The notes: generated by a model from the sequence alone, not told the origin. A stretch of DNA of 64,000 nucleotides from Pseudomonas sp. TTU2014-080ASC (GCF_001446935.1 NZ_LKKK01000002.1:310001-374000), one strand, 5' to 3'. Counted from the stretch's first letter, positions 52,160 through 61,094 are shown. Numbers and translations: made by a program.

Positions 52160-53101
52160 ATGGATTTGCACGCTTGGTCCCACTCCTGTTCCGCTGGCTT
52201 CACCCTGCGCGGCTGGCATACGCCTCCAAGCGGTAAGCCTGTTCTGCATTTTCTCCATGGCAATGGTTACTGCGGCCGGGTTTACACGCCAATGCTCAAA
52301 CTCCTGGCGGAGGATTTCGACCTCTGGCTGTGTGATGTGCAGGGCCACGGTGAGACGGATCACGGTGGACGTTTCCACGGTTGGAACCGCAATGCGGAAA
52401 TGGCTGTAGAAGCCTTCAGCGCAGGCCGCAGCCGCTTTGGTGATGTACCGGCGTTCGCCGTTGGCCACAGCTTTGGCGGTGTACTCACCAGCCTGATTCT
52501 GGCTCGCCATCCTGAGTTGTTTCAGCGAGCGGTGCTGCTAGACCCAGTGCTGTTCAGCCGGGCGATGATCGGCGTTATGGCGGTGTCCGATGTGGTCGGC
52601 CTGAGCCGTCGCAATACCATGGCCAGCAAAGCCCGCAGCCGTCGCAGCCAGTGGCCGGACCGGGAGGCAGCGTATGCCGCGCTGCATGGTCGTGGCATGT
52701 TCCGCGGCTGGGATGAGGCAGCGTTTGACGCCTACATCCAGCACGCCCTGCGTGAGACCGAAAAAGGCGTCGAGCTGTGCTGCAGGCCGAGCCGCGAAGC
52801 TGACATTTTCAGCTCCTATCCGCGTCGTTTGTGGCCTTCATTGAGCAAGATCACCACACCGACGCTGCTCTTGTACGGTCAGCGTACCTTCCCGTTTGTC
52901 GCGCAGTCGGCTGTGCGCTGGACTGCTGCCAATCCCCACGCCAGTGCCCGCATTGTGCCGGGCGGGCACTGCTTTATGCAGGAGCTGCCCGCCGACAGCG
53001 CCGAACGGGTCCGGGCGTTTCTCCTGCTGAGTGGCAAGCGTCACAGCGATTATGGAACCCTCGTGACACAATCTGCTCCAACAGATTTATCTACGGGGTA
53101 A
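52160..53101 (+). CDS. alpha/beta hydrolase
   Basis: 313 aa. HFLHGNGYCGRVY oxyanion segment, CDVQGHGETDHGG, nucleophile GHSFGG (Ser about 96), acid in the LLLYGQRTF region (Asp replaced; position uncertain) and His in VPGGHCFMQE. The family is that of serine hydrolases of unknown substrate. It ends six bases before the class D beta-lactamase and may be cotranscribed with it. Confidence 0.85.
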   Translation: MDLHAWSHSCSAGFTLRGWHTPPSGKPVLHFLHGNGYCGRVYTPMLKLLAEDFDLWLCDVQGHGETDHGGRFHGWNRNAEMAVEAFSAGRSRFGDVPAFAVGHSFGGVLTSLILARHPELFQRAVLLDPVLFSRAMIGVMAVSDVVGLSRRNTMASKARSRRSQWPDREAAYAALHGRGMFRGWDEAAFDAYIQHALRETEKGVELCCRPSREADIFSSYPRRLWPSLSKITTPTLLLYGQRTFPFVAQSAVRWTAANPHASARIVPGGHCFMQELPADSAERVRAFLLLSGKRHSDYGTLVTQSAPTDLSTG

Positions 53102-53106
53102 CGGCT

Positions 53107-53889
53107 ATGAAACGCTTACTACTCGCGACCTTGCTAATGCTGGCGGCACAGGTTCATGCGCAGGAATGGCTGGAGAACCCCGCCGTCGGCGCACTGTTTA
53201 AACAGGCCGGTGTGGACGGGACGTTTGTGCTGCATGAAGTCGGCAGCGATCAGCTCCAGGGCTATAACCAAACCCGCGCGCAAACCCGCTTTTACCCGGC
53301 TTCCACCTTCAAAATCCCCAACTCGCTGATCGGCATCGGCACTGGGGCAGTCAGCAGCGTGGATGAAGTGTTTCCCTGGGACGGTAAGCCGAAGTACCTC
53401 AAAAGCTGGGAACACGACATGAGTCTGCGCGAGGCATTCAAAGTCTCCAATTATCCGGTTTATCAGGTATTGGCCCGTCGCGTTGGGCTCAAACGCATGC
53501 AGGACCAGGTCGTGGCGCTGAACTATGGCAACGCCGAGGTGGGTGATCAGGTCGACACCTTCTGGCTGGACGGTCCGCTGATGATCAGCGCCATCGAACA
53601 GACGGAGTTTCTTGAGCGTCTGGTGCAGGACAAGCTGCCCTTTAGCTCGCAGGTCCAAGCCTCGGTGCGGGAAATCAGCCTGCTCGAAGAAGGCCCCAAT
53701 TGGCGTTTGTACGCCAAGACCGGCTGGAGCACTGCGAGCAAGCCCGGCATCGGCTGGTGGGTCGGCTGGGTTGAGCAGGATGGGCGCTATTACACCTTCG
53801 CCCTGAACATGCCGATGGTTGATATCAAGGATGCGGGCAAGCGGATCGAGTTAGGTAAAGCCAGCCTGAAGAGCCTGGGGCTACTCTGA
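53107..53889 (+). CDS. class D (OXA-family) beta-lactamase
   Basis: 260 aa from ATG 53107, with an 18-residue signal peptide (cleavage after VHA). Active-site motifs: Ser66-Thr-Phe-Lys69, the SxV position as Ser114-Asn-Tyr116 (Val replaced by Tyr), YGN 140-142, and Lys204-Thr-Gly206 in AKTGWS. These are the elements of a functional oxacillinase. Chromosomal location and the adjoining hydrolase suggest an intrinsic, OXA-50-like enzyme, not an acquired one. There are no mobile elements nearby. Confidence 0.92.
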   Translation: MKRLLLATLLMLAAQVHAQEWLENPAVGALFKQAGVDGTFVLHEVGSDQLQGYNQTRAQTRFYPASTFKIPNSLIGIGTGAVSSVDEVFPWDGKPKYLKSWEHDMSLREAFKVSNYPVYQVLARRVGLKRMQDQVVALNYGNAEVGDQVDTFWLDGPLMISAIEQTEFLERLVQDKLPFSSQVQASVREISLLEEGPNWRLYAKTGWSTASKPGIGWWVGWVEQDGRYYTFALNMPMVDIKDAGKRIELGKASLKSLGLL

Positions 53890-53892
53890 CGC

Positions 53893-54297
53893 TTAGTGAT
53901 TGGAGATGTTGCGCTGATCGGCACGATGACTTTCGCGCCATTTGGCCAGCTCAATCACGTTGCTGTCTTCCACAACCGGCTCGCGCATCGGGTGTGGGGC
54001 TAGTTCAATACGGCCCAGGTGGCGGCCAAACATGATGATGCTGCCCGCGTGACGCTGCTCCCCGGTGACGGTGAACTCAAAGCCATACACCCGCGCCAGA
54101 CGCTTGCGCCCCTTGCTGTCCGCCTCAAACCCTATGCGGCGCAGCGCGACGTTGCCATCGAGTAGTTCCACATCCACTCGCGCACAGTGGTGTTTGACCA
54201 ACTCCAGAGCGCGCTCACGCAAGCCGTGGGCGTGCCAGAGCCATGCGCAGAACGCAGTGAACAGCATCACAAGGAACATATCGAACAGGTCGAACAT
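53893..54297 (-). CDS. DUF3301 membrane-anchored protein
   Basis: 134 aa. An N-terminal helix (about 5-22, MFLVMLFTAFCAWLWHAHG) is followed by the DUF3301 domain: LVKHHCARVDVELLDGNVALRRIGFEADSKGRKRLARVYGFEFTVTG. Function unknown. It converges with the beta-lactamase gene. Confidence 0.85.
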   Translation of the reverse strand: MFDLFDMFLVMLFTAFCAWLWHAHGLRERALELVKHHCARVDVELLDGNVALRRIGFEADSKGRKRLARVYGFEFTVTGEQRHAGSIIMFGRHLGRIELAPHPMREPVVEDSNVIELAKWRESHRADQRNISNH

Positions 54298-54357
54298 GAT
54301 GGCTCCGGGAGCGTGGTGTGGCGAGTGCGTTCAGTTTAGTGCGCAACGCGTTACTAA

Positions 54358-54831
54358 TCAGTCTAACGACTTGTAGCGCTCTTGCAGTTCAGCACGGATT
54401 TTGCGGCGTTGAATGGCCTGATTCTGTCGGCGAATACCATCGGGGGTGTCTGGAACCAGCTGCGGTACTGGGGCCGGTTTACCCTCATCATCCAGCGCCA
54501 CCATGGTGAAGAAGCAGCTGTTGCTGTGGCGTACTGAGCGCTCGCGGATGTTTTCCGTGACCACTTTGATGCCGATTTCCATGGACGTGCGCCCGGTGTA
54601 GTTGACCGAAGCGAGAAAGGTCACCAGCTCACCGACATGAACCGGCTCGCGGAAGATCACTTGATCCACTGACAGCGTTACAACGTAGCGGCCTGCGTAA
54701 CGGCTAGCGCAGGCATAAGCCACTTCATCGAGATACTTGAGCAGAGTGCCACCGTGAACCTTGCCAGAGAAATTGGCCATGTCCGGTGTCATCAATACGC
54801 TCATCGACAGTTGGCTGCTAAAGGGTTCCAT
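54358..54831 (-). CDS. acyl-CoA thioesterase (hotdog fold, YciA/BFIT type)
   Basis: 157 aa from ATG 54831. Hotdog core: MTPDMANFSGKVHGGTLLKYLDEVAYACASRYAG. The Asn and His-Gly-Gly of NFSGKVHGG and the Asp of LDEVA are the active-site region. This family hydrolyses acyl-CoA esters. The ribosome site is weak (GGAAA). Monocistronic. Confidence 0.9.
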   Translation of the reverse strand: MEPFSSQLSMSVLMTPDMANFSGKVHGGTLLKYLDEVAYACASRYAGRYVVTLSVDQVIFREPVHVGELVTFLASVNYTGRTSMEIGIKVVTENIRERSVRHSNSCFFTMVALDDEGKPAPVPQLVPDTPDGIRRQNQAIQRRKIRAELQERYKSLD

Positions 54832-54990
54832 AAACCGGGTTTCCGTATATCGCGTTGAAAGCCTATACATTACCGGTTGTGGAGGAAAATGGCCCGTGCG
54901 CTTTGTCTATCGACGTAATCGGGAATAACCGACCTGGCCGGAGGCACAGGGTTTCTGTGATCTCCGTTCAGGCCTGTTAGAGAGGCGTGA

Positions 54991-56358
54991 TCAGGCGTGA
55001 TGCAGGTACCAGCGCCAGTCTTGTTCGCCAACTTCGCCCATAAACTGGCGGAACTCGGCCCATTTGATCGACAGGAAGACCTTGAGGAACTCCTCGCCCA
55101 GCGCCTCTTTGGCCCAGCCCGATTGCTCCAGTGCGCGCAGTGCAGTGAGCCAGTCGGTCGGCAGGGTTTCCCGTGCCTGCTCGTAGCCGTTGCCGACAAT
55201 CGGCTCGCCCGGATCAATCTGGTTTTTAATGCCGTGATGGATGCCGGACAGGATCGCCGCAGCCGCCAGATACGGGTTGGCGTCCGCGCCGCAGATGCGG
55301 TGTTCCACATGACGGCTCTTGGCCGGACCGCCCGGTACGCGGAACGACACGGTGCGGTTGTTGACGCCCCAGCTCTTGGCCAGCGGCGCGTAGCTGTTGG
55401 CCTGGAAGCGGCGGAAGGAGTTGGCGTTAGGGCAGAAGATCGCCAGTGCGTCGTTGAGCGTGGCCATCATGCCGCCGATGGCGTGACGCAGCAGCGGTGT
55501 GCCGTGAGGGTCTTCGCTGGCCATCAGGTTGTTGCCTGCGGCATCGGCCAGGCTGACGTGCATATGCAGGCCGCTGCCGGCCAGATCGCCGAACGGCTTG
55601 GCCATAAAGCAGGCTTGCAGGCCGTGTTTGTTGGCCACGCCTTTGACCAGGCGCTTGTAGCGGATGCCTTCGTCCACCGCCTGCAGCGCATCGAAGCGGT
55701 GTTCCAGAGTCAGCTCCAACTGACCCGGCGCGTATTCGGAAATCGCCGTACGTACCGGCAGGCCCTGCGCTTCGCAGGCTGCGTAGAGGTCGTCGAGGAA
55801 CGGTTGCACCTGTTCCAGCTCATACACGCCGTACACCTGCGGTGCCTGCGGGCGCACGCCGTTGCACTGCACAGCAGGCTGTGGGCGGCCGTTGGCGTCG
55901 CGGTTTTTATCCAGCAGGTAGAACTCCAGCTCCACCGCCATCACCGGGTGGTAGCCGTCGGCCTTGAGCCGGTCGATGGCGCGGATCAGCACATGGCGTG
56001 GGTCCGCTACGGCTGCAGGCAGGCCTTGCTCGGGGTGCATGCTCACCTGCAATTGGCCGGTGGGCGTGTTGCGCCAGGGTTGCAGGGTCAGGCTGCCGGG
56101 CAGGGGATAGGTCCAGCAGTCGGCGTCGGCCACTTCCCAGACCAAACCGCTTTCTTCAACGTCTTCGCCCTGCATGGTCAGGGCCAGAATTGAGCTGGGT
56201 AGCGGGCGGCCGTTTTCGTAAATGGCCAGCAGCTCGTCACGGTGCAGCAGCTTGCCGCGGGGGATGCCGTTGGCGTCGATCAGCATCAGCTCGATGCTGC
56301 GCACCTCAGGGTGTTTGGCGAGGAAGTCGCGGGCTTCCTGAATATCGGCGAATTGCAT
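54991..56358 (-). CDS. glutamine synthetase-like gamma-glutamyl-amine ligase (SpuI/PuuA/IpuC type)
   Basis: 455 aa. GS-II type features: ELEFYLLDK, GSGLHMHVSL (ATP/metal His), RVPGG and HRICGADANPYLA. It lacks the adenylylation loop of GlnA. Such enzymes attach glutamate to an amine, protecting it for later oxidation, as in putrescine or isopropylamine use. Next to an aminotransferase, SDR and GntR regulator, which suggests an amine catabolic pathway. Confidence 0.9.
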   Translation of the reverse strand: MQFADIQEARDFLAKHPEVRSIELMLIDANGIPRGKLLHRDELLAIYENGRPLPSSILALTMQGEDVEESGLVWEVADADCWTYPLPGSLTLQPWRNTPTGQLQVSMHPEQGLPAAVADPRHVLIRAIDRLKADGYHPVMAVELEFYLLDKNRDANGRPQPAVQCNGVRPQAPQVYGVYELEQVQPFLDDLYAACEAQGLPVRTAISEYAPGQLELTLEHRFDALQAVDEGIRYKRLVKGVANKHGLQACFMAKPFGDLAGSGLHMHVSLADAAGNNLMASEDPHGTPLLRHAIGGMMATLNDALAIFCPNANSFRRFQANSYAPLAKSWGVNNRTVSFRVPGGPAKSRHVEHRICGADANPYLAAAAILSGIHHGIKNQIDPGEPIVGNGYEQARETLPTDWLTALRALEQSGWAKEALGEEFLKVFLSIKWAEFRQFMGEVGEQDWRWYLHHA

Positions 56359-56408
56359 GATGCGGTCTCTCGTTTGGCGGGTTGCCAGTGATTGAGTGGC
56401 GTCACAGT

Positions 56409-56489
56409 GGTGGATAACGCTTTGCGCTTATCCACCCTACGAAATTGTGGCGCGTGCCTTTGTAGGGTGGATGGACAAAGCCATCCACC
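56409..56489. repeat. GTAGGGTGGA-type repeat with nested hairpins
   Basis: Two hairpins (GGTGGATAA with TTATCCACC at 56409-56436; GGTGGATGG with CCATCCACC at 56467-56489) and a longer pairing TCCACCCTAC (56430-56439) with GTAGGGTGGA (56463-56472). The GTAGGGTGGAT motif is a frequent Pseudomonas intergenic element. It lies between the GS-like and aminotransferase genes and may shape the dicistronic mRNA. Confidence 0.65.
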
Positions 56490-56501
56490 AAGGTGCGACG
56501 C

Positions 56502-57893
56502 TTATTCCCGAGCGCCAGGAATGGCCAGCAATTCGCGCAGCGCTTCATCCAGGGTGTTGATCAGCTTATCCACATCATCGGCTGTGGTGCTCGGGCAGCA
56601 CAGGGTCATGTTGTGGAATGGAGTGATCAGAATGCCGCGGTTGATCAGGTACAGGTGCAGGGCCATTTGCAGTTCGTCGTGGAACGCCGCTTCGGCTTCT
56701 GCACCGGTCTTTGGCGATACTGGGCAGAACTGGAATTCGCTGCGCGCGCCCAGTTCGGTCACCGACCAGCGCAGGTCGTGATTCAAGATCAACCGGCGGA
56801 AGCCATCGGCCAGACGCTTGGCTAGCGGCAGCATGTGGTCGTAAGCCGCCTGCGTCATCACCTGCTCCAGGTTGGCGCGCATGCAGTGCATGGCCAGGGC
56901 GTTGGCGGACAGCGTGGTGCCCATGCCGCTGTGGCCGTGACCGTGGCTGTTCTCGCTGGCGCGTTTGCGCGCTGCAGTCATGGCTTCGGCCATTTCTGCG
57001 CTGCAACCGAAGATGCCACATGGCACACCACCGGCGATTGGTTTGCCGACGACGAAGAAGTCCGGCTGCAGGTTCCACAGTTTGGTGCAGCCGCCGATAT
57101 CGGTGGAGATGGTGTGGGTTTCGTCGATGATCAGCAGGCTGCCGTATTTACGCGTCAGCTCGCGGCACTTCTGCATAAAGCCCGGCTCCGGCAGCACCAT
57201 GCCGATGTTGGTCATGGCCGGCTCGCACAGCAGGGCGCAGACGTCGCCTTTAGCCAGTGCGGCTTCCAGTGCTTCAACGTCGTTGAACGGGATTGAGCGG
57301 CTGTATTGGGTCAGGTCATAGGCCTGGCCGACCAAGCCACTACGCGGCACGGTCTCGCCGTCGCGGTAGCGCACCATCACATCATCCACGGTGCCGTGGT
57401 AGCAGCCATCAAATACCAGCAGAGTTTTGCGTTGGGTAATCTCCCGCGCCCAGCGCAGCACGTAGCGGTTGGAGTCGGTGGCGGTGGCAGTTACTTGCCA
57501 GAAGGGCAGGCCGAAGCGCTGGGCCAGCAGTTCACCGCAAACCACAGCATCTTCGCCCGGCAGCATGGTGGTCAGGCCGTTGTTGCCTTGCTCGGCGATG
57601 GCTTTGGCGATTGGGTCAGGCGAGTGGCCGAACATGGTGCCGGTATCGCCCAGGCAGAAGTCGATGTACTCGTGGCCGTCTACGTCATAAAAGCGTGCGC
57701 CTTTGGCGCGCTCGACGAATAGAGGGACTGGGGTCGACCAGTCGGCCATCCAGTGCATCGGCACGCCGCCATACAACGAGTTACGGGCGCGTTCGGCCAG
57801 TTCGACGGATTTAGGGTTGCGCTCAAGGAAACGCTGACGCTCGCGCTCGACGAAGGTGTCTACGGCGGCTTGGGAAATACCACTGGCGGTCAT
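56502..57893 (-). CDS. class III PLP-dependent aminotransferase
   Basis: 463 aa from ATG 57893 (CAGG upstream); a GTG nine codons earlier has none. It belongs to fold type I, with DGCYHGTVDD (cofactor phosphate region), IIDETHTI (Asp to pyridine N) and the Schiff-base lysine in VVGKPIAGG. It resembles glutamate-1-semialdehyde aminomutase and omega-amine transaminases. Divergent from the SDR gene, with two TGTGATCACA palindromes between. Confidence 0.9.
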   Translation of the reverse strand: MTASGISQAAVDTFVERERQRFLERNPKSVELAERARNSLYGGVPMHWMADWSTPVPLFVERAKGARFYDVDGHEYIDFCLGDTGTMFGHSPDPIAKAIAEQGNNGLTTMLPGEDAVVCGELLAQRFGLPFWQVTATATDSNRYVLRWAREITQRKTLLVFDGCYHGTVDDVMVRYRDGETVPRSGLVGQAYDLTQYSRSIPFNDVEALEAALAKGDVCALLCEPAMTNIGMVLPEPGFMQKCRELTRKYGSLLIIDETHTISTDIGGCTKLWNLQPDFFVVGKPIAGGVPCGIFGCSAEMAEAMTAARKRASENSHGHGHSGMGTTLSANALAMHCMRANLEQVMTQAAYDHMLPLAKRLADGFRRLILNHDLRWSVTELGARSEFQFCPVSPKTGAEAEAAFHDELQMALHLYLINRGILITPFHNMTLCCPSTTADDVDKLINTLDEALRELLAIPGARE

Positions 57894-57924
57894 GTCGGAT
57901 ACCTGTTGTTTTTTCTTCACTCTA

Positions 57925-57940
57925 TTTTGTGATCACAAAA
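57925..57940. promoter_or_regulatory. perfect palindrome, probable GntR operator 1
   Basis: TTTTGTGATCACAAAA, a perfect 16-bp dyad 31 bases upstream of the aminotransferase start. The core TGTGATCACA is repeated at 57991-58000. This core is a common recognition pattern of FadR-subfamily GntR regulators, one of which is encoded at 58874. Confidence 0.7.
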
Positions 57941-57990
57941 AATACAAGTAGTGCTGTTAATGCTGCTTACTGGTAGTTTATTGCGAAAAA

Positions 57991-58000
57991 TGTGATCACA
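57991..58000. promoter_or_regulatory. TGTGATCACA, probable GntR operator 2
   Basis: Perfect 10-bp dyad 15 bases upstream of the SDR start. With the copy at 57925-57940 it would let one regulator control both divergent units. Confidence 0.65.
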
Positions 58001-58015
58001 AAGAAGGATTGCACG

Positions 58016-58783
58016 ATGCAACAACCACAGGTCGCTCTGGTGAGCGGGGCGGGTAGTGAGAGCGGGATTGGCTTTGCCATCTGCCGCCGTCTTGGGCAGC
58101 AGGGCATGCGTATTTTGTTGACTGCCAGCAGTGATCGCATCGAACAACGTGCCGCCGAACTAGGGGCCGAAGGCATTGATGCCCGTGGCCGCCCAGCTGA
58201 CTTGACTGATGAAGAGCAAGTGCAGGCGTTGTTTCAGTGGGCGGAGGCGCAATGGGGGCAGGTGGATGTATTGGTAAACAATGCCGGGATGGCCATGCAA
58301 GGCAGCCCGGAACCCTTCGCTGAATTGGCCACGATGGACTTGGCGACCTGGAACCTGTCCATTGCCCGCAACCTCAGCACCGCCTTCCTGCTGACCCGCG
58401 CGGTGCTGCCGGGTATGCAGGCGCGTGGCTACGGCCGCATCGTCAATATCAGCTCCACCACCGGCACCCGTGGCAGCAACATTGGCGAGTCTGCCTACAG
58501 TGCGGCCAAGGCCGGAATGCTTGGTATGAGCATGGGCCTGGCGCTGGAGGTGGCCAAGCAAGGCATCACCGTGAACAGCGTTGCGCCGGGCTGGATTGCC
58601 ACCGGCTCCTCCACCGAAGAAGAGATTCGGGCAGCTGAATACACGCCGATGGGCCGCGCCGGTCGCCCGGAAGAAATCGCCGCGGCGGTGGCTTTTCTCG
58701 CCTCCCGCGAAGCCAGCTACATCACTGGCGAAGTGATTGTCGTCGATGGCGGCAACTGCCTGATCGAAAACAAAGCACCCTGA
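58016..58783 (+). CDS. short-chain dehydrogenase/reductase
   Basis: 255 aa from ATG 58016 (AAGGA upstream). Cofactor motif SGAGSESGIG, NNAG and the catalytic Ser in NISS, YSAAK. It lies in the divergent block with GntR and an aminotransferase, so it probably oxidises or reduces an intermediate of the amine pathway. Substrate unknown. Confidence 0.92.
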   Translation: MQQPQVALVSGAGSESGIGFAICRRLGQQGMRILLTASSDRIEQRAAELGAEGIDARGRPADLTDEEQVQALFQWAEAQWGQVDVLVNNAGMAMQGSPEPFAELATMDLATWNLSIARNLSTAFLLTRAVLPGMQARGYGRIVNISSTTGTRGSNIGESAYSAAKAGMLGMSMGLALEVAKQGITVNSVAPGWIATGSSTEEEIRAAEYTPMGRAGRPEEIAAAVAFLASREASYITGEVIVVDGGNCLIENKAP

Positions 58784-58807
58784 TCAATCTCCACAAGGAC
58801 ATACACC

Positions 58808-58867
58808 ATGCGCGACTGCTCCCTGACCCTCGCCCAGCTTCCTGCTCCACCGCTACAAGGACGTTAA
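58808..58867 (+). CDS. short ORF between SDR and gntR-type genes
   Basis: 19 codons (MRDCSLTLAQLPAPPLQGR) with AAGGA nine bases before the ATG. It lies just upstream of the GntR-family start and may be a leader or a gene remnant. No family match can be made. Confidence 0.3.
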   Translation: MRDCSLTLAQLPAPPLQGR

Positions 58868-58873
58868 ACAGTT

Positions 58874-59527
58874 ATGGCCGACAATCTGCAAGAACAGCTC
58901 TACCAACGTATTCGCCAGGATTTGCTCGCCGGTCGCTTCCAGCCCGGCGAGCGCCTGAAAATCCGTGATCTCGCCGCCAGTCTGGGAACCAGCCCGATGC
59001 CCGTTCGCGCAGCCCTGCAACGGTTGGTCGCTGAGGGCGCATTAGAAGGCGAGCCGCAGCGCTCATTGCGCGTGCCGCCAATGACCCGCGAACGCTACGA
59101 ACACATCTATCAGGTGCGCCTGAGCCTTGAAGGGCTTGCGGTTGAGCTGGCTGCGCCGCGCCTGAGCAGCGATGACATCAGCGCCCTGCGCGGCTATGTG
59201 CAGCAGATGGACCAGGCCATCGAACAGCGTCAGGTACAGGCCTATCTGGATGCCAACAGCCAGTTTCATTTGACCCTGTATCAGGCCTGCGGCAACCCGG
59301 TTTTGCTGCGCAGTATCGAGTCGCTGTGGTTACAGGTCGGGCCATTCTTTAACCGGCTGTTTACCGATGCCGATATGTCACTGCGCTTTAACGACTTCCA
59401 CGAAGAAGCCCTGAGCGCGCTGGAGGCGGGGGATGGCAAGGCTGCGCGCAGTGCCATGGAGCAAGACATGAGCTACTTCGCCCGCTATCTGCTCAACTTG
59501 CTGGCGCTGGAAAAGAAAGCGCACTAA
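58874..59527 (+). CDS. GntR-family (FadR/FCD subfamily) transcriptional regulator
   Basis: 217 aa. Winged helix RIRQDLLAGRFQPGERLKIRDLAASLGTSPMPVRAALQRLVAEGAL, followed by an all-helical FCD domain with DANSQFHLTLYQACGN and FHEEALSALEAGD. FCD metal/ligand residues Asp, His and His are visible. It is probably autoregulated with the SDR and aminotransferase genes through the TGTGATCACA sites. Confidence 0.93.
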   Translation: MADNLQEQLYQRIRQDLLAGRFQPGERLKIRDLAASLGTSPMPVRAALQRLVAEGALEGEPQRSLRVPPMTRERYEHIYQVRLSLEGLAVELAAPRLSSDDISALRGYVQQMDQAIEQRQVQAYLDANSQFHLTLYQACGNPVLLRSIESLWLQVGPFFNRLFTDADMSLRFNDFHEEALSALEAGDGKAARSAMEQDMSYFARYLLNLLALEKKAH

Positions 59528-59539
59528 CTGCCATAACAA

Positions 59540-59566
59540 AACGGGCAACCTTGCTGGTTGCCCGTT
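59540..59566. terminator. bidirectional intrinsic terminator
   Basis: AACGGGCAACC (59540-59550) and GGTTGCCCGTT (59556-59566), 5-base loop, between the convergent GntR and SMI1-like genes. There are only short T-tracts on each side. Confidence 0.8.
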
Positions 59567-59572
59567 GTTAAA

Positions 59573-59980
59573 TCAGCTTTCCAGCCAGACGTCCCGCGCC
59601 CAGTGCCAGACTGACTCCCAGCTTTCTTCGCTGAACTCTTCGGTCTCGGCTTCCCACAGCAGCACGGTGCCGTCTTCTTCCACCACGTAATAATTACCGT
59701 GGTCTTCACACAACGGCACCATTTCCCGTGGTACGCCAAGGGACCAGGCGGTGGCGGCGACTTCCGGCAGATAAGTGTGGGACTGCGGATCGCTGGCGGT
59801 GACCGGCTCAAGGCGGCCATACACCACATCGCTGACTTGCAGGAGAAATTCACGCAGGCCGTGAGGCAGGTGGATCAGGATCTGCTCCTGAATCTCTACC
59901 AGGGTTTCTTCATCCGGTAATTCCAGAGGCACTGGCACCGGTTCGTTGAGATCTCGCAACTGCTCGATGACGTCTTCCAC
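59573..59980 (-). CDS. SMI1/KNR4-family-like protein
   Basis: 135 aa from GTG 59980, seven bases after AGAGG. A TTG further upstream was not used. An acidic SUKH-type fold: LPHGLREFLLQVSDVVYGRLEPV, VPLCEDHGNYYVVEEDGTVLLWEAE and WHWARDVW. Family members include immunity proteins and housekeeping factors. No toxin gene is adjacent, so the latter is more likely. Confidence 0.8.
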   Translation of the reverse strand: MEDVIEQLRDLNEPVPVPLELPDEETLVEIQEQILIHLPHGLREFLLQVSDVVYGRLEPVTASDPQSHTYLPEVAATAWSLGVPREMVPLCEDHGNYYVVEEDGTVLLWEAETEEFSEESWESVWHWARDVWLES

Positions 59981-60106
59981 GGGATAGCCTCTTGCTAGCA
60001 ATCAATTCGGGGGCTTTATACCTGACTATAAAGCGGTCTAAAAGATGGCATAATGCCTTCAATTGTGCGACCTAGACAGCTCGCATGTCGACAAAGGGAT
60101 TTTGTC

Positions 60107-60649
60107 ATGAAGATTGATTTCGACAGCTTCATCGCACCGGAAAGTCCGGATACCGCCCTCCAGAGCCAAGATCAGGCTAATCCCCGCAAGCCGGTACGTT
60201 TCACCTTCAGCCATTGTGCGCTGTGGGCGGTGGCCATGCTTAGTCTTACGCTCAATTTCTACATGCTCTTTGATCATAGTGCTGCCCGGCAAATTCGCCT
60301 GATAGAGCAACACGTAAAGACGCTCGAGAAAGCCAGCTCACAGCAACAGCTGTCGCTGATTTATCAGGAAAAGCTCTTAGCCAGTCAGCACGCCGCACAG
60401 TTGGATAGTTTGTTTGAGCGCAAGGAATATCCAGACAGCAACGCCCAGCTCGGATTAATGCTACGTGAGCAGGAGCAGGACCTGCGGAACATCATGGCGA
60501 CGCTCAAAGAAAGCATGAGCGAGATCTCCAACATGATTCCCGGGCCGCGTAATTGGGTCAGTCACTATGCAGAGCAACTCGATGGCATTGAGCGCAACAG
60601 CCGCAATCGCGATCAGGCCTTGCGTAAATGGGAAACACAGGCCCACTAG
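60107..60649 (+). CDS. membrane-anchored coiled-coil protein, unknown function
   Basis: 180 aa from ATG 60107. One transmembrane helix near 42-62 (CALWAVAMLSLTLNFYMLF), then a helical region rich in Gln, Lys and Glu that can form a coiled coil (about 65-150). Not recognised as a named family. Monocistronic, ended by a terminator. Confidence 0.75.
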   Translation: MKIDFDSFIAPESPDTALQSQDQANPRKPVRFTFSHCALWAVAMLSLTLNFYMLFDHSAARQIRLIEQHVKTLEKASSQQQLSLIYQEKLLASQHAAQLDSLFERKEYPDSNAQLGLMLREQEQDLRNIMATLKESMSEISNMIPGPRNWVSHYAEQLDGIERNSRNRDQALRKWETQAH

Positions 60650-60656
60650 CTGATGT

Positions 60657-60692
60657 AAAAACGCCGCTTATCCACAGGACAGCGGCGTTTTT
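60657..60692 (+). terminator. intrinsic terminator
   Basis: AAAACGCCGC with GCGGCGTTTT around a loop TTATCCACAGGACA, followed by TTT. It lies just after the coiled-coil protein gene and may also serve the VOC gene from the other side. Confidence 0.85.
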
Positions 60693-60725
60693 AAACCGTA
60701 TCAGCCCGCTAAGGCTGAACGGCTA

Positions 60726-61094
60726 TTAACCGGCGTGGAAGAAGGCCAGCTTGTTGCCATCCAGATCACGGATATATGCCAGGTACATGCCCGGCAGACG
60801 CTCGCCCGGCGCGCCCTCATCGGTGGCACCCAGCTCCAGAGCCTTGGCGTATACGCTGTCGACTACTTCGCGGGAGCTGGCGATCAGGCTGATCATGCTG
60901 CCGTTACCAACAGTCGCCGGTTCACCGTTCTGCGGGCCGCAAATGCCGAAGCTCGGTTCGGCCGCGCTCTTGCCGAACAGCACAACACGACCGAAATCCT
61001 GCTGCACAGTAGCCCCCAAGCCCGCCAGCAGCTCAGTGTAAAAAGCTTTGGCCTTTTCGATGTCGTTGGTGCCGAACAGGGTGTAAGCAATCAT
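60726..61094 (-). CDS. VOC-family (glyoxalase-like) protein
   Basis: 122 aa from ATG 61094 (GAGGAG upstream). A single glyoxalase/VOC domain: MIAYTLFGTNDIEKAKAFYTELL, VLFGKSAAEPSFGIC, YIRDLDGNKLAFF. Metal ligands are not obvious apart from a C-terminal His. A small dioxygenase/lyase superfamily protein of unknown substrate. Confidence 0.88.
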   Translation of the reverse strand: MIAYTLFGTNDIEKAKAFYTELLAGLGATVQQDFGRVVLFGKSAAEPSFGICGPQNGEPATVGNGSMISLIASSREVVDSVYAKALELGATDEGAPGERLPGMYLAYIRDLDGNKLAFFHAG

